This document shows, piece after piece, positions 25,464 to 33,629 of a DNA stretch of 64,000 nucleotides (positions are counted from its first letter, which is position 1; each line of letters opens with the position of its first letter). A program made the translations under genes and the position numbers. The notes beneath the pieces are model-generated. The model did no database searches, was not told where the DNA came from, and saw only the letters and a list, made by a program, of their open reading frames with translations. This stretch comes from Roseibium aggregatum IAM 12614 (GTDB lineage: Bacteria; Pseudomonadota; Alphaproteobacteria; Rhizobiales; Stappiaceae): positions 1-64,000 of the forward strand of contig NZ_AAUW01000001.1 of assembly GCF_000168975.1 (NCBI RefSeq), given 5' to 3'.

Positions 25464-26444
25464 TCACTCTTCCGGGTCAGCTCCGGGGCCGGTGCCGCCG
25501 AAGGCCAGCGTCGACAAGGCTCTATCGGTCTGGTGGCTCCAGGCGGTCAGCGCCGAGGAGAGACGGGCCGCCGGACTGTCCGGCGGGTCGGAAGCACGAC
25601 GAACGCACCACCAGTCCAGTGAAATGCCCCCTTCGGCAATCGGACGGGAAACCAGCGTTCCATCTGCAAGCTCCGGTTCGATGGCCCACTTGCTGAAAAT
25701 GGCCACGCCGAACTTGGCGCGCACCAGATCGATCACCGCTTCCGGTGTCGGCATCGGGGTCAGCCGCCGGAAGGGCTGGGTTGGCGTACCGAGAAGGGTT
25801 GTCCAGTCGAAGCCGGGTTCAGCCGTCAGCGGATAAACGAAGAAACGTTCATCCCCCATGTTCTCGCTGTTGACGACCGGCTCGGCCGCCAGCGGGTGGT
25901 TGCGCGCCAGCACCGCGACAATCGGATCGGTGCCAAGCTTGACCGCGCGCAGCGACGCAAGCGCCGGTTCACGGCCGAAGACCAGTGAAACGTCTACGGA
26001 CCCTTCGATGAGCGAGGCCAGCGGGTGCGCCGTCGCACGCGACGACAGGTCGACCGACAGTTTGGGGTCGGCCTGATCCAGATATTTCAGGAACGCGGGA
26101 AACCAGTGATAGCGGCTGTAGGTGGCCTGGCCGAGACGCACAAGAGTCTTGGCATCGCGCGCCGAGGCTTCGAGATCCTGCTCCAGGCGGAACAGTTCTC
26201 CCAGAAAGGTCTCGCCGAGATGGCGCAGGCGTTCGCCTTCGGGTGTCAGTTCGATCCGGTGTTCCGCCCGCCGCGCCAGAACCACACCCAGCCGCCGCTC
26301 AGCCTCGCGCAACCTGTGCGATGCAGCCGACTGGGTGACGCCGAGACGTGTGGCGGACGCCGTCATGCTGCCGGTTTCGCCAAGAGCGGAAAGAAGGGTC
26401 AGGTGATGGAGGGCAAGGCGCGGGATCATAGGGTATGAAAGCAT
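25464..26444 (-). CDS. LysR-family transcriptional regulator
   Basis: A 326-residue LTTR. The N-terminal helix-turn-helix (about 15-75, LHHLTLLSALGETGSMTASA then RLGVTQSAASHRLREAERRLG) is typical, and the effector domain follows (VRLGQATYSRYHWFPAFLKY onward). The start is uncertain: ATG complement 26442-26444 lies inside a dyad, while ATG complement 26427-26429 (five residues later) leaves the dyad free. It is divergent from an EamA exporter gene with two inverted repeats between them. That is the classic layout for an LTTR that controls its neighbour. The effector is unknown; the MetR-like HTH does not settle it. Confidence 0.88.
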   Translation of the reverse strand: MLSYPMIPRLALHHLTLLSALGETGSMTASATRLGVTQSAASHRLREAERRLGVVLARRAEHRIELTPEGERLRHLGETFLGELFRLEQDLEASARDAKTLVRLGQATYSRYHWFPAFLKYLDQADPKLSVDLSSRATAHPLASLIEGSVDVSLVFGREPALASLRAVKLGTDPIVAVLARNHPLAAEPVVNSENMGDERFFVYPLTAEPGFDWTTLLGTPTQPFRRLTPMPTPEAVIDLVRAKFGVAIFSKWAIEPELADGTLVSRPIAEGGISLDWWCVRRASDPPDSPAARLSSALTAWSHQTDRALSTLAFGGTGPGADPEE

Positions 26445-26462
26445 TTCATGAACTGAATGAAA
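26435..26462. promoter_or_regulatory. Triple ATGAAA/TTTCAT half-site cluster
   Basis: ATGAAA (26435-26440), TTTCAT (26444-26449) and ATGAAA (26457-26462) lie at the lysR start. The last two form a dyad with a seven-base spacer. This is the type of repeated half-site used for LTTR autoregulation, and supports the shorter lysR start. Confidence 0.5.
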
Positions 26463-26480
26463 ACTAGGAATTTTGTTTAT

Positions 26481-26503
26481 TTGTCGATGGGCGCTATCGA
26501 CAA
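26481..26503. promoter_or_regulatory. Dyad directly before the EamA start codon
   Basis: TTGTCGAT (26481-26488) and ATCGACAA (26496-26503) form a perfect 8-bp repeat with a seven-base spacer, ending three bases before ATG 26507. It takes the place of a Shine-Dalgarno sequence, so it may act as an operator, or the mRNA may be leaderless. Confidence 0.55.
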
Positions 26504-26506
26504 TTC

Positions 26507-27427
26507 ATGAGCAACACCACCTCTTCAAAAATCGGCCTAGGCACCACTGGCGCTACGCTTGTCATTGCAGCGTCCGCAGCCTGCTTCGGCCTTGTGCCGA
26601 TCTTCGTACGGGGGCTTCAGGACACGGGGGCAGGCCCGGCCACGATCGCGTTCTATCGCTATGGCTTTTCCGTCTTGTTCCTGATCCCCTTTCTGCCATT
26701 CGAGAAGCGCAAACGAGGCGGAGCCCTTTTGCTGATGGGGGCCGGCCTTGTGCTGGGGCTCAGCCTGATCGGTCATTTGGAAGCAATCCGTGTCGCGCCT
26801 GTCGCCGCCGCTGGTGTCGTCTATATGTCCTATCCGGTTTTCGCGGCGCTCTTTGCCTGGGTGCTGCTGAGACAGGCGCTGACCTGGCGCTCGTTTGCCT
26901 CCGCAGGGCTTGTGGTTCTGGCGGCCGGATTGTTGCTCGATCCGTCGTTGTTGTCCCCAGAAGCGCTGAAAGCCCTGTTGTGGGCCATTCCGGCCCCCAT
27001 CGCGTTCGGCTTTCTGATTGTTGTCCTCAGCGGGTTGGCTGGTGAATTGAATTCGCTGGAGCGCACGGCTTGCGGTCTGTTCGGGTCTGTCGCCGGATTG
27101 TTGCCGCTTGCACTTCACGAGGGCCACGGGTCCGTTCTGCCGTCAACGGCCGGTCAATGGGGCCTTGTCTTCGCCATGGGACTTGGAACGGCGCTCATTC
27201 CGCAGATCCTTTACACTGTGGCCTGCCAGAAGGTCGGTCCGGTGCGCACTGCGGCAGCGGGCAGTTTCGAACTGCCGGCCATGTTTCTGGTCGGTTGGCT
27301 GGTCTTTGGTGAAGCGATCGGTGTGCGGGAAATGTTTTCGGCAGCGCTGGTGTTGTCGGCGATTCTGATTGCGCCTTCAATCGGGGCAGCGGCCAGGATA
27401 AACCGCCCCGTCGCGCCGTCACCTTAA
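26507..27427 (+). CDS. EamA/DMT-family transporter
   Basis: A 306-residue protein with ten predicted helices arranged as two EamA repeats (first about 17-145, second about 160-295). Each repeat has the conserved end pattern (AVAAAGVVYMSYPVFAALFAW-like and AAAGSFELPAMFLVGWLVFGE, each shown in part). Members export amino acids, nucleotides or other metabolites across the inner membrane; the substrate here is unknown. It has no visible ribosome site and starts just after a dyad. The divergent LysR gene is its likely regulator. Confidence 0.88.
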   Translation: MSNTTSSKIGLGTTGATLVIAASAACFGLVPIFVRGLQDTGAGPATIAFYRYGFSVLFLIPFLPFEKRKRGGALLLMGAGLVLGLSLIGHLEAIRVAPVAAAGVVYMSYPVFAALFAWVLLRQALTWRSFASAGLVVLAAGLLLDPSLLSPEALKALLWAIPAPIAFGFLIVVLSGLAGELNSLERTACGLFGSVAGLLPLALHEGHGSVLPSTAGQWGLVFAMGLGTALIPQILYTVACQKVGPVRTAAAGSFELPAMFLVGWLVFGEAIGVREMFSAALVLSAILIAPSIGAAARINRPVAPSP

Positions 27428-27442
27428 AATCTTGAAGAAATA

Positions 27443-27460
27443 TATCTTGATATCAAGATA
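27443..27460. promoter_or_regulatory. Perfect 18-bp palindrome upstream of nitroreductase gene
   Basis: TATCTTGATATCAAGATA (27443-27460) reads the same on both strands without a spacer and lies 76 bases before the nitroreductase start. Its length and TTGATATCAA core are typical of MarR-family operators. No regulator gene is adjacent, so the binder is encoded elsewhere. Confidence 0.7.
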
Positions 27461-27535
27461 AAAATTGCCTATCTCCGGATCAACCTGACGGATAGAGGCC
27501 CTTTCGGCTCAGATCCCAGACTGGAGATAATGTTC

Positions 27536-28120
27536 ATGACTGCCCGTACACCCGCTCATCCGATTGAGAACCTGTTCGTCGACCGCTGGTCACCGCGTGC
27601 CTTCGACCGGTCGACGATCGAGGAAGCGGATCTGAAAACCATTCTTGAAGCAGCGCGCTGGTCGCCGTCCGCCTTCAACATCCAGCCCTGGCGTTTCGTC
27701 TATGCCCGCAGAGGCGATGCAAACTGGCAGGCTCTGGTCGATCTGCTCAACCCGTTCAATCGGGACTGGGCACAACACGCCTCCGCACTGGTTTATCTGT
27801 TTTCCGACACTGAAGTGGATGGCAAGGACGGCAAACCCGGCCGTGCCAACGGCACCCACGCTTTCGATGCCGGGGCCGCATGGGCACATGCCGCCCTGCA
27901 GGCAACCGCGCTCGGCTACCATGCCCATGGAATGGCCGGTATCCTGAAAGACGAGATACACGAGAAACTCGGTGTTCCGGAGCGCTATCAGCCGCAGATT
28001 GCCATCGCGATCGGCCGCAGGGGAGAGGTTTCCGACCTGCCGGAAAGCCTGCGCGAACGTGAAGCGCCGAGCAGCCGCAAACCGCTTGAGGAAATCGCCT
28101 TTGAAGGTGCCTGGGTCTGA
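27536..28120 (+). CDS. Nitroreductase-family FMN oxidoreductase
   Basis: Start chosen at ATG 27536, because GGAG at 27523-27526 is nine bases upstream; ATG 27530 is only three bases from it. The 194-residue protein begins with the FMN phosphate motif (RWSPRAFD) followed by ARWSPSAFNIQPWRF, and ends with AIAIGRRG and the usual C-terminal extension. The family uses NAD(P)H and FMN to reduce nitroaromatics, quinones or flavins. A perfect palindrome upstream suggests that it is induced by an electrophile through a MarR-type repressor. Confidence 0.87.
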   Translation: MTARTPAHPIENLFVDRWSPRAFDRSTIEEADLKTILEAARWSPSAFNIQPWRFVYARRGDANWQALVDLLNPFNRDWAQHASALVYLFSDTEVDGKDGKPGRANGTHAFDAGAAWAHAALQATALGYHAHGMAGILKDEIHEKLGVPERYQPQIAIAIGRRGEVSDLPESLREREAPSSRKPLEEIAFEGAWV

Positions 28121-28152
28121 CACCCGCACCTGCTGCAGACCAGTTCATCTCG

Positions 28153-28184
28153 AAAGGCAGCGGAATGGTTCCGCTGCCTTTTTT
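28153..28184 (+). terminator. Intrinsic terminator after nitroreductase gene
   Basis: A perfect 13-bp stem, AAAGGCAGCGGAA (28153-28165) and TTCCGCTGCCTTT (28169-28181), with loop TGG, runs into further T residues 33 bases after the stop codon. Confidence 0.88.
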
Positions 28185-28264
28185 GCTGCGTCAATCTGCA
28201 AGGCGTCTCCCGGTCCCTGCCGGTATAGGGTGTGCGTGTCACACCTTTTGAAGAGAGGGCGCGC

Positions 28265-28780
28265 ATGGCCATAAGAGATAAACTGCCCGAAGATAGTCTC
28301 CTGAATGCCTATCGCGCGTCCGATGACTTTCTCGACACCTATTCAATCCCCATCCCCGGCCGGGAGGACCTTCTTACTGCCGATATGCGCGTTCTTGCCG
28401 AGCGCATTCTGACAGCGGACATCGGTTGGATCACGGCTTTGATGAAGTTCCGCGACAAGCTGGCAGGCCTGATTGGCATGAAAACCACGCAGGCCCTGGC
28501 CCAGGAGCAAACCGCCGCAGCGGCCGCCGGTAAAGGTGTCGGCGACCGGGTCGGTTTCTTCAAGATCTATTCGGTCTCGGAAAATGAGATCATCCTGGGC
28601 GAAAACGACTGGCACCAGGACTTCCGGTTTTCATTATACCGGCAAAGGCAGAGCGGGGGGCGGATCTTTGCGTCAACCTGCTGCAAGCGGCACAACCTTG
28701 CCGGCCATGCCTATCTTGCTTTGATCCTGCCGTTTCACAAGATGATCGTCAAAACCATGCTCGCCAGGGGAACGGCATAA
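28265..28780 (+). CDS. DUF2867 domain protein
   Basis: ATG 28265 has GAGAGGG upstream. The 171-residue protein matches DUF2867: ALMKFRDKLAGLIGM in the first half and ENEIILGENDWHQDFRFSLY in the second. It has no signal peptide. In some bacteria the domain is fused to an SDR oxidoreductase at its N-terminus; here it stands alone. The fold belongs to the START-like/polyketide cyclase range by appearance, which is inference. Function is unknown. Its stop nearly touches the stop of the convergent cupin gene, with a small palindrome (ACTGGC/GCCAGT) at the junction. Confidence 0.8.
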   Translation: MAIRDKLPEDSLLNAYRASDDFLDTYSIPIPGREDLLTADMRVLAERILTADIGWITALMKFRDKLAGLIGMKTTQALAQEQTAAAAAGKGVGDRVGFFKIYSVSENEIILGENDWHQDFRFSLYRQRQSGGRIFASTCCKRHNLAGHAYLALILPFHKMIVKTMLARGTA

Positions 28781-28794
28781 CTGGCCGAGGCCAG

Positions 28795-29451
28795 TCAGAG
28801 TGCGAGGTGCCCTGTCTTGCGCCAGACGCGGGCCCCCTGTGTCGTGGTGATTTCTTGCCGCGTTCCTGCGGGCAGGCGTATCCATGTGCCCTGATCGTGC
28901 CGGCCGGTCTCGTCCTCGAAGCTGCCTTCGACCACAAAATACTCCGCCCCGCCGGGAAAGGTTTGCGGGGCTAGCCGGGCGCCTTTTTCCCAGTCCAGCA
29001 TCACCACTTCCTCATCCGGCCGGACGAACAGCGGCAGGATGCTTTCGCCTGGCCTGCCGGCCTGCCAGCCGCCTGGGTCGAGCGTGTTTACCCGGACATA
29101 GGCATCGTCGTCAGGCTGCATCTGGCGCAACTTCACCAGAATGACGGCACCTGGCTCACTTGAGGGGACGTGGCTGGAGCCTGGAGGATTGCGGACATAC
29201 ATGCCTTTTGGAAAATCTCCGCTTTCATCCGAAAACACACCGTCAAGGACCAGAAATTCTTCCCCCATGTCATGCTCATGGGCGGAAAAGGCGGAGCCGG
29301 GGGCGTATCTGACGAGGCTCGTGGCCCGTGCGACTTCCGCACCATCGCGCTCCAGCATCCGCCGTTCGACACCCGCCATGGGGGAGGGCACCCAGTCGAG
29401 CGTGGCGCTGTCGACAATTGCAGGCTGCGTCAGGTCTGCATGAATTTTCAT
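28795..29451 (-). CDS. Double-cupin protein of the ChrR-like anti-sigma cupin family
   Basis: I start at ATG complement 29449-29451 (MKIHADLTQ), the start typical of homologues; an ATG three codons earlier is also open. The 218-residue protein has two cupin barrels. The first has HEHDMGEEFLVLDGVFSDES, with His, His and Glu metal ligands, and the NPPGSSH closing motif. The second (about 140-215) is degenerate but keeps EYFVVEGSFEDE. The family is annotated as ChrR-like cupin; ChrR is an anti-sigma factor, but this protein lacks the N-terminal sigma-binding domain and no sigma gene is adjacent. A metal-dependent dioxygenase or binding role is equally possible. Confidence 0.8.
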   Translation of the reverse strand: MKIHADLTQPAIVDSATLDWVPSPMAGVERRMLERDGAEVARATSLVRYAPGSAFSAHEHDMGEEFLVLDGVFSDESGDFPKGMYVRNPPGSSHVPSSEPGAVILVKLRQMQPDDDAYVRVNTLDPGGWQAGRPGESILPLFVRPDEEVVMLDWEKGARLAPQTFPGGAEYFVVEGSFEDETGRHDQGTWIRLPAGTRQEITTTQGARVWRKTGHLAL

Positions 29452-29609
29452 CCGGTCCATCCCAATATGATCATTATTATTCTCACATGGGGCAGGATAT
29501 CCCCATTTGGAAGGGGAGAGCTGTGAACTCGTTGTGAAACCCTGGAGCCTGCGCGCGGAGCCGGAAAATCGGCTTTCCGCACAGCCGAGGTCAGCGTGTT
29601 ATCCTGAGG

Positions 29610-30440
29610 TCAGGACGGGCTGGCGTGTGACTGGCCGTCTTCCTTTGTGTCGGGCCACAAAAGACGGTCGTACTCACCGGTATCGTGAAGCTTTCTCAAA
29701 CCACGATTGAACCGGGCACAGAGATCCTCACCGTTTTCGATTTTTTTCGAGACAATCACACGATAGTCCCAGAGCACGGTTACGTTTTCCAGTGCCTTGA
29801 AACGCTTTGTTTCCTGATCGACAAAAGCGGAGGCCAAGGCATCTGCAGCTACCTTTTCATTCCCCATGACGACATCGATCCTCCCTACGTCGAGCATCTT
29901 GAAGAGGTCTTCCAATGTGCTTTGATGGAAAACGGTGATCTGCCCGGAGGAAACCAGTTCCTTCAGTTCTTCCCCAAGAGCGGCTCCATCGATGACGCCG
30001 AGGCTCAACCCGGAAAGATCCTGCAAGCTTTGTGCCTCAACCGGCCGGTCCGTTGCGTAGAAGAAATGTTCTCGTTCGACCAGAACGGCGTCGCAGAAAT
30101 GGAAGAACGGTTCCCGGTCCCTGGTCTTGCCCCAGCCCGCTGAGGCGTGCCAGAGCCCGGACTGGGTTTGCAGCAAGGCTCGCCTCCAGGGAAAAAAGCC
30201 ATATTCCACCGTAACGCCCTCAAGTTCGAAGGCTCTTGTGACCACCTGTGCGTAGGTGCCGTATCCTTCGGCATTCTCGGAAAAATAGGGGGGCCATTCG
30301 CCAACGGCGATCTTCACGGTGTCGGTTGTTGCAGAACCTGCGGCAAGAGAAAGGATCAGAAAAACGGCGCTGGAAAGCAGCGTTTTGATCTGTTTAAAAA
30401 TCTGCCGGCACGAAGAGCCTGCCAATCCCTTGACTGTCAC
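29610..30440 (-). CDS. Solitary periplasmic amino-acid-type binding protein
   Basis: A 276-residue protein with a hydrophobic signal segment at about 19-38 (KTLLSSAVFLILSLAAGSAT). An SBP_bac_3-like domain follows (VKIAVGEWPPYFSENAEGYG, then VVTRAFELEGVTVEYGFFPW). No permease or ATPase gene is nearby. Solitary proteins of this kind can be orphan receptors for ABC importers or sensors, or may be related to extracellular domains of signalling proteins. The ligand is unknown. The start is provisional; the first ATG gives a long N-region before the hydrophobic core. Confidence 0.75.
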   Translation of the reverse strand: MTVKGLAGSSCRQIFKQIKTLLSSAVFLILSLAAGSATTDTVKIAVGEWPPYFSENAEGYGTYAQVVTRAFELEGVTVEYGFFPWRRALLQTQSGLWHASAGWGKTRDREPFFHFCDAVLVEREHFFYATDRPVEAQSLQDLSGLSLGVIDGAALGEELKELVSSGQITVFHQSTLEDLFKMLDVGRIDVVMGNEKVAADALASAFVDQETKRFKALENVTVLWDYRVIVSKKIENGEDLCARFNRGLRKLHDTGEYDRLLWPDTKEDGQSHASPS

Positions 30441-30725
30441 AGCAATTTCCCTGAAAAAGCTCCCGTTCCCCTCACCTTACCACAGAAACTCGCGTGGCGT
30501 CGGGCTAGGCCGAAATAAGTTTGTGCGCTTCCGGACCTGACGTCTGTGTCTCCCGTCAGGCCTGTGGTACGTGGAGGTCGCTATTCGGTGGAATTCTGGG
30601 AAAACCCGGCTTTCCCGGCAGGCCGGCTTTGCAAGTGGCACGGAATCGTGCTGACTACCGCACTGCACGAAATTCAGGGAACGGAGAAGCCGCAGCGCTG
30701 CCGAGGCTGCAAGAAAAGTGGTCGC

Positions 30726-32201
30726 ATGACGGTACAAATCGATATCGGTGAAATGACAGGCGGCGCGCGCGCCGGGCTTGATCTGGAAGAACTGCTGGCA
30801 ACGCGCCTTCTGGTGCAGGGCAATTCCGGCTCGGGAAAATCGCATCTGTTGCGCCGGCTTCTCGAGCAGTCCGCGACCTGGGTTCAGCAGGCCATTATCG
30901 ATCCTGAAGGCGACTTCGTGTCACTGGCAGATAAATTCGGCCATGTCGTGGTCGATGCCGTCGGGACCGAAAAGGACCTCCAGATGATTGCCGCCCGGGT
31001 GCGCCAGCACCGCGTTTCGGTGGTGCTCAACCTGGAAGGCCTGGATGCGGACCGGCAGATGAAGGCCGCAGCAACCTTTCTCGACGGCCTCTTCGATGCC
31101 GACCGCGATCTCTGGTATCCGATGCTGGTCATCGTCGATGAAGCCCAGCTTTTTGCACCCGCCGCTGCCGGTGAGGTGACCGAGGAAGCCCGGCGCCGGT
31201 CACTTGGGGCCATGACCAACCTGATGTGCCGTGGCCGCAAGCGCGGACTGGCCGGCATCATTGCCACCCAGCGTCTGGCCAAGCTGGCCAAGAACGTTGC
31301 CGCGGAAGCGTCGAACTTCCTGATGGGGCGGACCTTTCTGGATATCGACATGGCCCGTGCGGCTGACCTTCTGGGCATGGAGCGGCGTCAGGCCGAAAGT
31401 TTCAGAAACCTCGACAGAGGGCATTTCATCGCTCTCGGGCCGGCCATGTCGCGCCGTCCGGTTCCGGTCAAGATCGGTCCGGTGGAGACCATGGGGCGGG
31501 GCGGAACTCACAAACTGCTGCCGTTGCCGGAGCAGCCCAAGGAAGACGCGAAGGACCTGATCTTTACGCCGGGCGCCGACGAGGTTCAGCCAATCCGCCA
31601 GCGTTTTGCCGAGCCTGTGGTTTCCACTGGCGACGTGCTCGACCAGTTGAGCAGTGCGGAGCGGGCCAGCGCCGACGACGTGCCGCAGGCCGAAAGCCTG
31701 CTCGACTTTGGCGAGCGCGAACAGAAAATCGCTGAAATCATCGCTGGTATCCTGGAAGATGAAGAAGCCGCATTCCAGCCCATCGCAACGCTCTATCAGG
31801 ACTTTCAGGTCCGCTGCCGCATTTCCAAACTCGCCGGTGGCGCACCGGACCTGCAGACGTTCCGTGAAAAACTTTCTGTTGCCCGCGCAGGTGTCGAAAA
31901 GGGCGAAATGGACGATGGAGCCTGGGCCCAGGCGGAACTGATCGCCTCAGAGCTGCCGGAAGACATGCGGGGCGTCTATCTGCTCCTGGCAAAGGCGGCG
32001 ATAGCCAAAGCGCCATGTCCCGGCAACATCGAAATTGCCACCGCCTATGGCACACGGTCCCCGGGCAGGGCGCGCTGGTTGTTGAGCCACATGGAGGAGC
32101 GCGGATTTCTCGTGTGTGCCACGGATCTGCGCGGCAACCGCATCGTGACGCTGACCGACCTCGGTTGGCAGACGGCGCCGGGTGACGAAGCCGCTGCCTG
32201 A
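30726..32201 (+). CDS. HerA/DUF87-like ATP-binding protein
   Basis: Start chosen at ATG 30726 (MTVQIDIGEM); a longer frame from 30546 adds 60 residues without domain character. The 491-residue protein has Walker A GNSGSGKS (32-39), Walker B LVIVDEAQ (about 134-141) and the FtsK/HerA pattern (LMCRGRKRGLAGIIATQRLA). The C-terminal part (about 300-490) is helical and appears to hold a winged-helix-like segment (RARWLLSHMEERGFL). HerA-type ATPases translocate DNA, often with NurA; no NurA gene is adjacent. The role may be DNA repair, or defence; sequence alone does not decide. Confidence 0.8.
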   Translation: MTVQIDIGEMTGGARAGLDLEELLATRLLVQGNSGSGKSHLLRRLLEQSATWVQQAIIDPEGDFVSLADKFGHVVVDAVGTEKDLQMIAARVRQHRVSVVLNLEGLDADRQMKAAATFLDGLFDADRDLWYPMLVIVDEAQLFAPAAAGEVTEEARRRSLGAMTNLMCRGRKRGLAGIIATQRLAKLAKNVAAEASNFLMGRTFLDIDMARAADLLGMERRQAESFRNLDRGHFIALGPAMSRRPVPVKIGPVETMGRGGTHKLLPLPEQPKEDAKDLIFTPGADEVQPIRQRFAEPVVSTGDVLDQLSSAERASADDVPQAESLLDFGEREQKIAEIIAGILEDEEAAFQPIATLYQDFQVRCRISKLAGGAPDLQTFREKLSVARAGVEKGEMDDGAWAQAELIASELPEDMRGVYLLLAKAAIAKAPCPGNIEIATAYGTRSPGRARWLLSHMEERGFLVCATDLRGNRIVTLTDLGWQTAPGDEAAA

Positions 32202-32281
32202 CGTTCCCGTTCCTTTGCGCTGACTGGCGCCTTCGCGAACTTTCGCGCATGCTTCTTTTGAAGACTGCACCGGAGGCGGGA

Positions 32282-32647
32282 ATGACGCTGGAAGACACCA
32301 TCGACATCTATTGCGCGGCCTGGTCTGAACGGGACCCGTCCTACCGGCAGGATTTGCTTGGCAGATCCGTGACAGACAGCGTCAGATACACGGATCCTGA
32401 AACCGATGTGACGGGAATTGCAGCGCTCGTCGACCACATTTCGGGTGTTCTGGCCAGGAGTGCGGGCGCGAAGATCCTTCGGACCAGTGGCATCGACACC
32501 CATCACGGAGCCGCACGGTTTGCCTGGCAGATGGTCAAGGCGGACGGAACGGTGCTGCCCGAAGGCCTCGATATCGTCTGGATCGACGAAGAAACCGGAA
32601 AACTCAAGACGGTCCTCGGGTTCTTCGGCGCCTTGCGACGGGAATAG
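32282..32647 (+). CDS. SnoaL-like / NTF2-fold small protein
   Basis: ATG 32282 has GGAGGCGGG directly upstream. The 121-residue protein has the NTF2-like pattern: an N-terminal helix (LEDTIDIYCAAWSERDPSYR), a conserved D/P strand start (VRYTDPETDVTG), and C-terminal strands (AARFAWQMVKADGTVLPEGL). Proteins of this fold may be small isomerases, cyclases or binding proteins. There is no signal peptide. It stands between a HerA-like ATPase and a convergent GFA gene; no functional link is visible. Confidence 0.72.
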   Translation: MTLEDTIDIYCAAWSERDPSYRQDLLGRSVTDSVRYTDPETDVTGIAALVDHISGVLARSAGAKILRTSGIDTHHGAARFAWQMVKADGTVLPEGLDIVWIDEETGKLKTVLGFFGALRRE

Positions 32648-32672
32648 GGTCGCCGATCCGGCGCTCCGATTT

Positions 32673-33077
32673 TCAGGAAGGCAATGCTTCGAATTCCGGC
32701 ACAGTTTCCAGGCTATCATCCCAGTCGGCACGGCTGGCGGTAAAGATATGACCTGCCGGTTTCAGGGAGACGGGCGTGTCCAGACACCCTGCCGGCACCA
32801 CCAGAAGCTTGCCGTCCATCTGGAGATTGGGAAGGGCTGATCCACACTCGGTGCAGAAGGCCTTTGCGTGGCGGGTGCCTGCCAGCGTGAAGGACCTGAC
32901 CTTGTCCTCACCGGATGTCCAGGCAAGGCTGGCCGTTGAGGAAAACAGATTGGCGGCATGTGCAGATCCGGTGTCTTTCCGGCAATATCCGCAGTGGCAC
33001 AGAAAGAAGGCCTCGAAGTCGCCTTCAATGGTGAAAGTGGCGCTGCCGCACAGGCAACGTCCTTTGTGAACCGACAT
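32673..33077 (-). CDS. GFA/CENP-V domain zinc protein
   Basis: Start at ATG complement 33075-33077. The 134-residue protein has all GFA zinc motifs: GRCLCGSATF near the start, CHCGYCRKDTGSAHA at about 27-41, and CTECGSAL at about 74-81. The family is named after glutathione-dependent formaldehyde-activating enzyme, but most members have unknown activity; some are glutathione-dependent or S-compound-handling. It has a cytoplasmic appearance. No formaldehyde or glutathione pathway genes are adjacent. Confidence 0.87.
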   Translation of the reverse strand: MSVHKGRCLCGSATFTIEGDFEAFFLCHCGYCRKDTGSAHAANLFSSTASLAWTSGEDKVRSFTLAGTRHAKAFCTECGSALPNLQMDGKLLVVPAGCLDTPVSLKPAGHIFTASRADWDDSLETVPEFEALPS

Positions 33078-33143
33078 TTGACAGCATCCTGGAAGGTGGG
33101 AACTGCCGCTACATAACAACTTGCACCTTCAAAGGCTACCCGG

Positions 33144-33458
33144 TCAGATTGCAGGGCGCATCCGTCTTGTGGAAGAGTTGCGCGACGGATCAACGGGCTG
33201 GGATGTCAGAAGATAGTCGAGCTGCGACAGCTCCAGCGAAATGCCGTCGATCGTGCGTGTAAGCACGCTTTCCAGATAACTGCCGCCGGGAGACCTGTCG
33301 CGGATCGCGATGGCCCGCTCGCGCGCCTTGCGAAGATACAGCATCATGGTGCGGACCTCACCGCGTGTGACGGACGTGAGCTGTTCCGCGCCCGATGCCG
33401 ACGCAGAAGCGGAGGAAACAGCGCAGGAATGCGCAACAGCAGTGTCGGCGAGCCGCAT
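33144..33458 (-). CDS. Hypothetical small protein
   Basis: A 104-residue protein that I do not recognise. A ribosome site (GGAGAAG, eight bases before the ATG complement 33456-33458) supports it. The N-terminal third is Ala/Ser-rich; the middle is probably helical (RGEVRTMMLYLRKARERAIA and GISLELSQLDYLLTS). It has no signal peptide or membrane segment. It is on the same strand as the GFA gene, which lies downstream. Confidence 0.55.
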   Translation of the reverse strand: MRLADTAVAHSCAVSSASASASGAEQLTSVTRGEVRTMMLYLRKARERAIAIRDRSPGGSYLESVLTRTIDGISLELSQLDYLLTSQPVDPSRNSSTRRMRPAI

Positions 33459-33569
33459 CGATCTTCTCCAGTGTTCCTATTTTGTTCTTTTTACGTCAGC
33501 TTGCTTTTTCGTTCAAGCGCGGAATCGAAAAACAGCCGTTTCAGGCGACAAAATTTCGAACTGGCCAGA

Positions 33570-33603
33570 CAAAAAAAGAGCCCGCACAAAGGTTTGTGCG
33601 GGC
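33570..33603 (-). terminator. Intrinsic terminator of the first chemoreceptor gene
   Basis: A perfect 11-bp stem, GCCCGCACAAA (33580-33590) and TTTGTGCGGGC (33593-33603), is followed on the minus strand by CTC and a T-run (seven A at 33571-33577 on the plus strand). It lies 26 bases beyond the chemoreceptor stop. Confidence 0.88.
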
Positions 33604-33629
33604 CCGGTTCTTGAGAGGAGGGGGCTGCT

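Noticed and set aside
28795..29451. Cupin protein as anti-sigma factor ChrR
   Set aside because: No N-terminal sigma-binding domain and no sigma factor gene adjacent, so the specific ChrR role is not supported.
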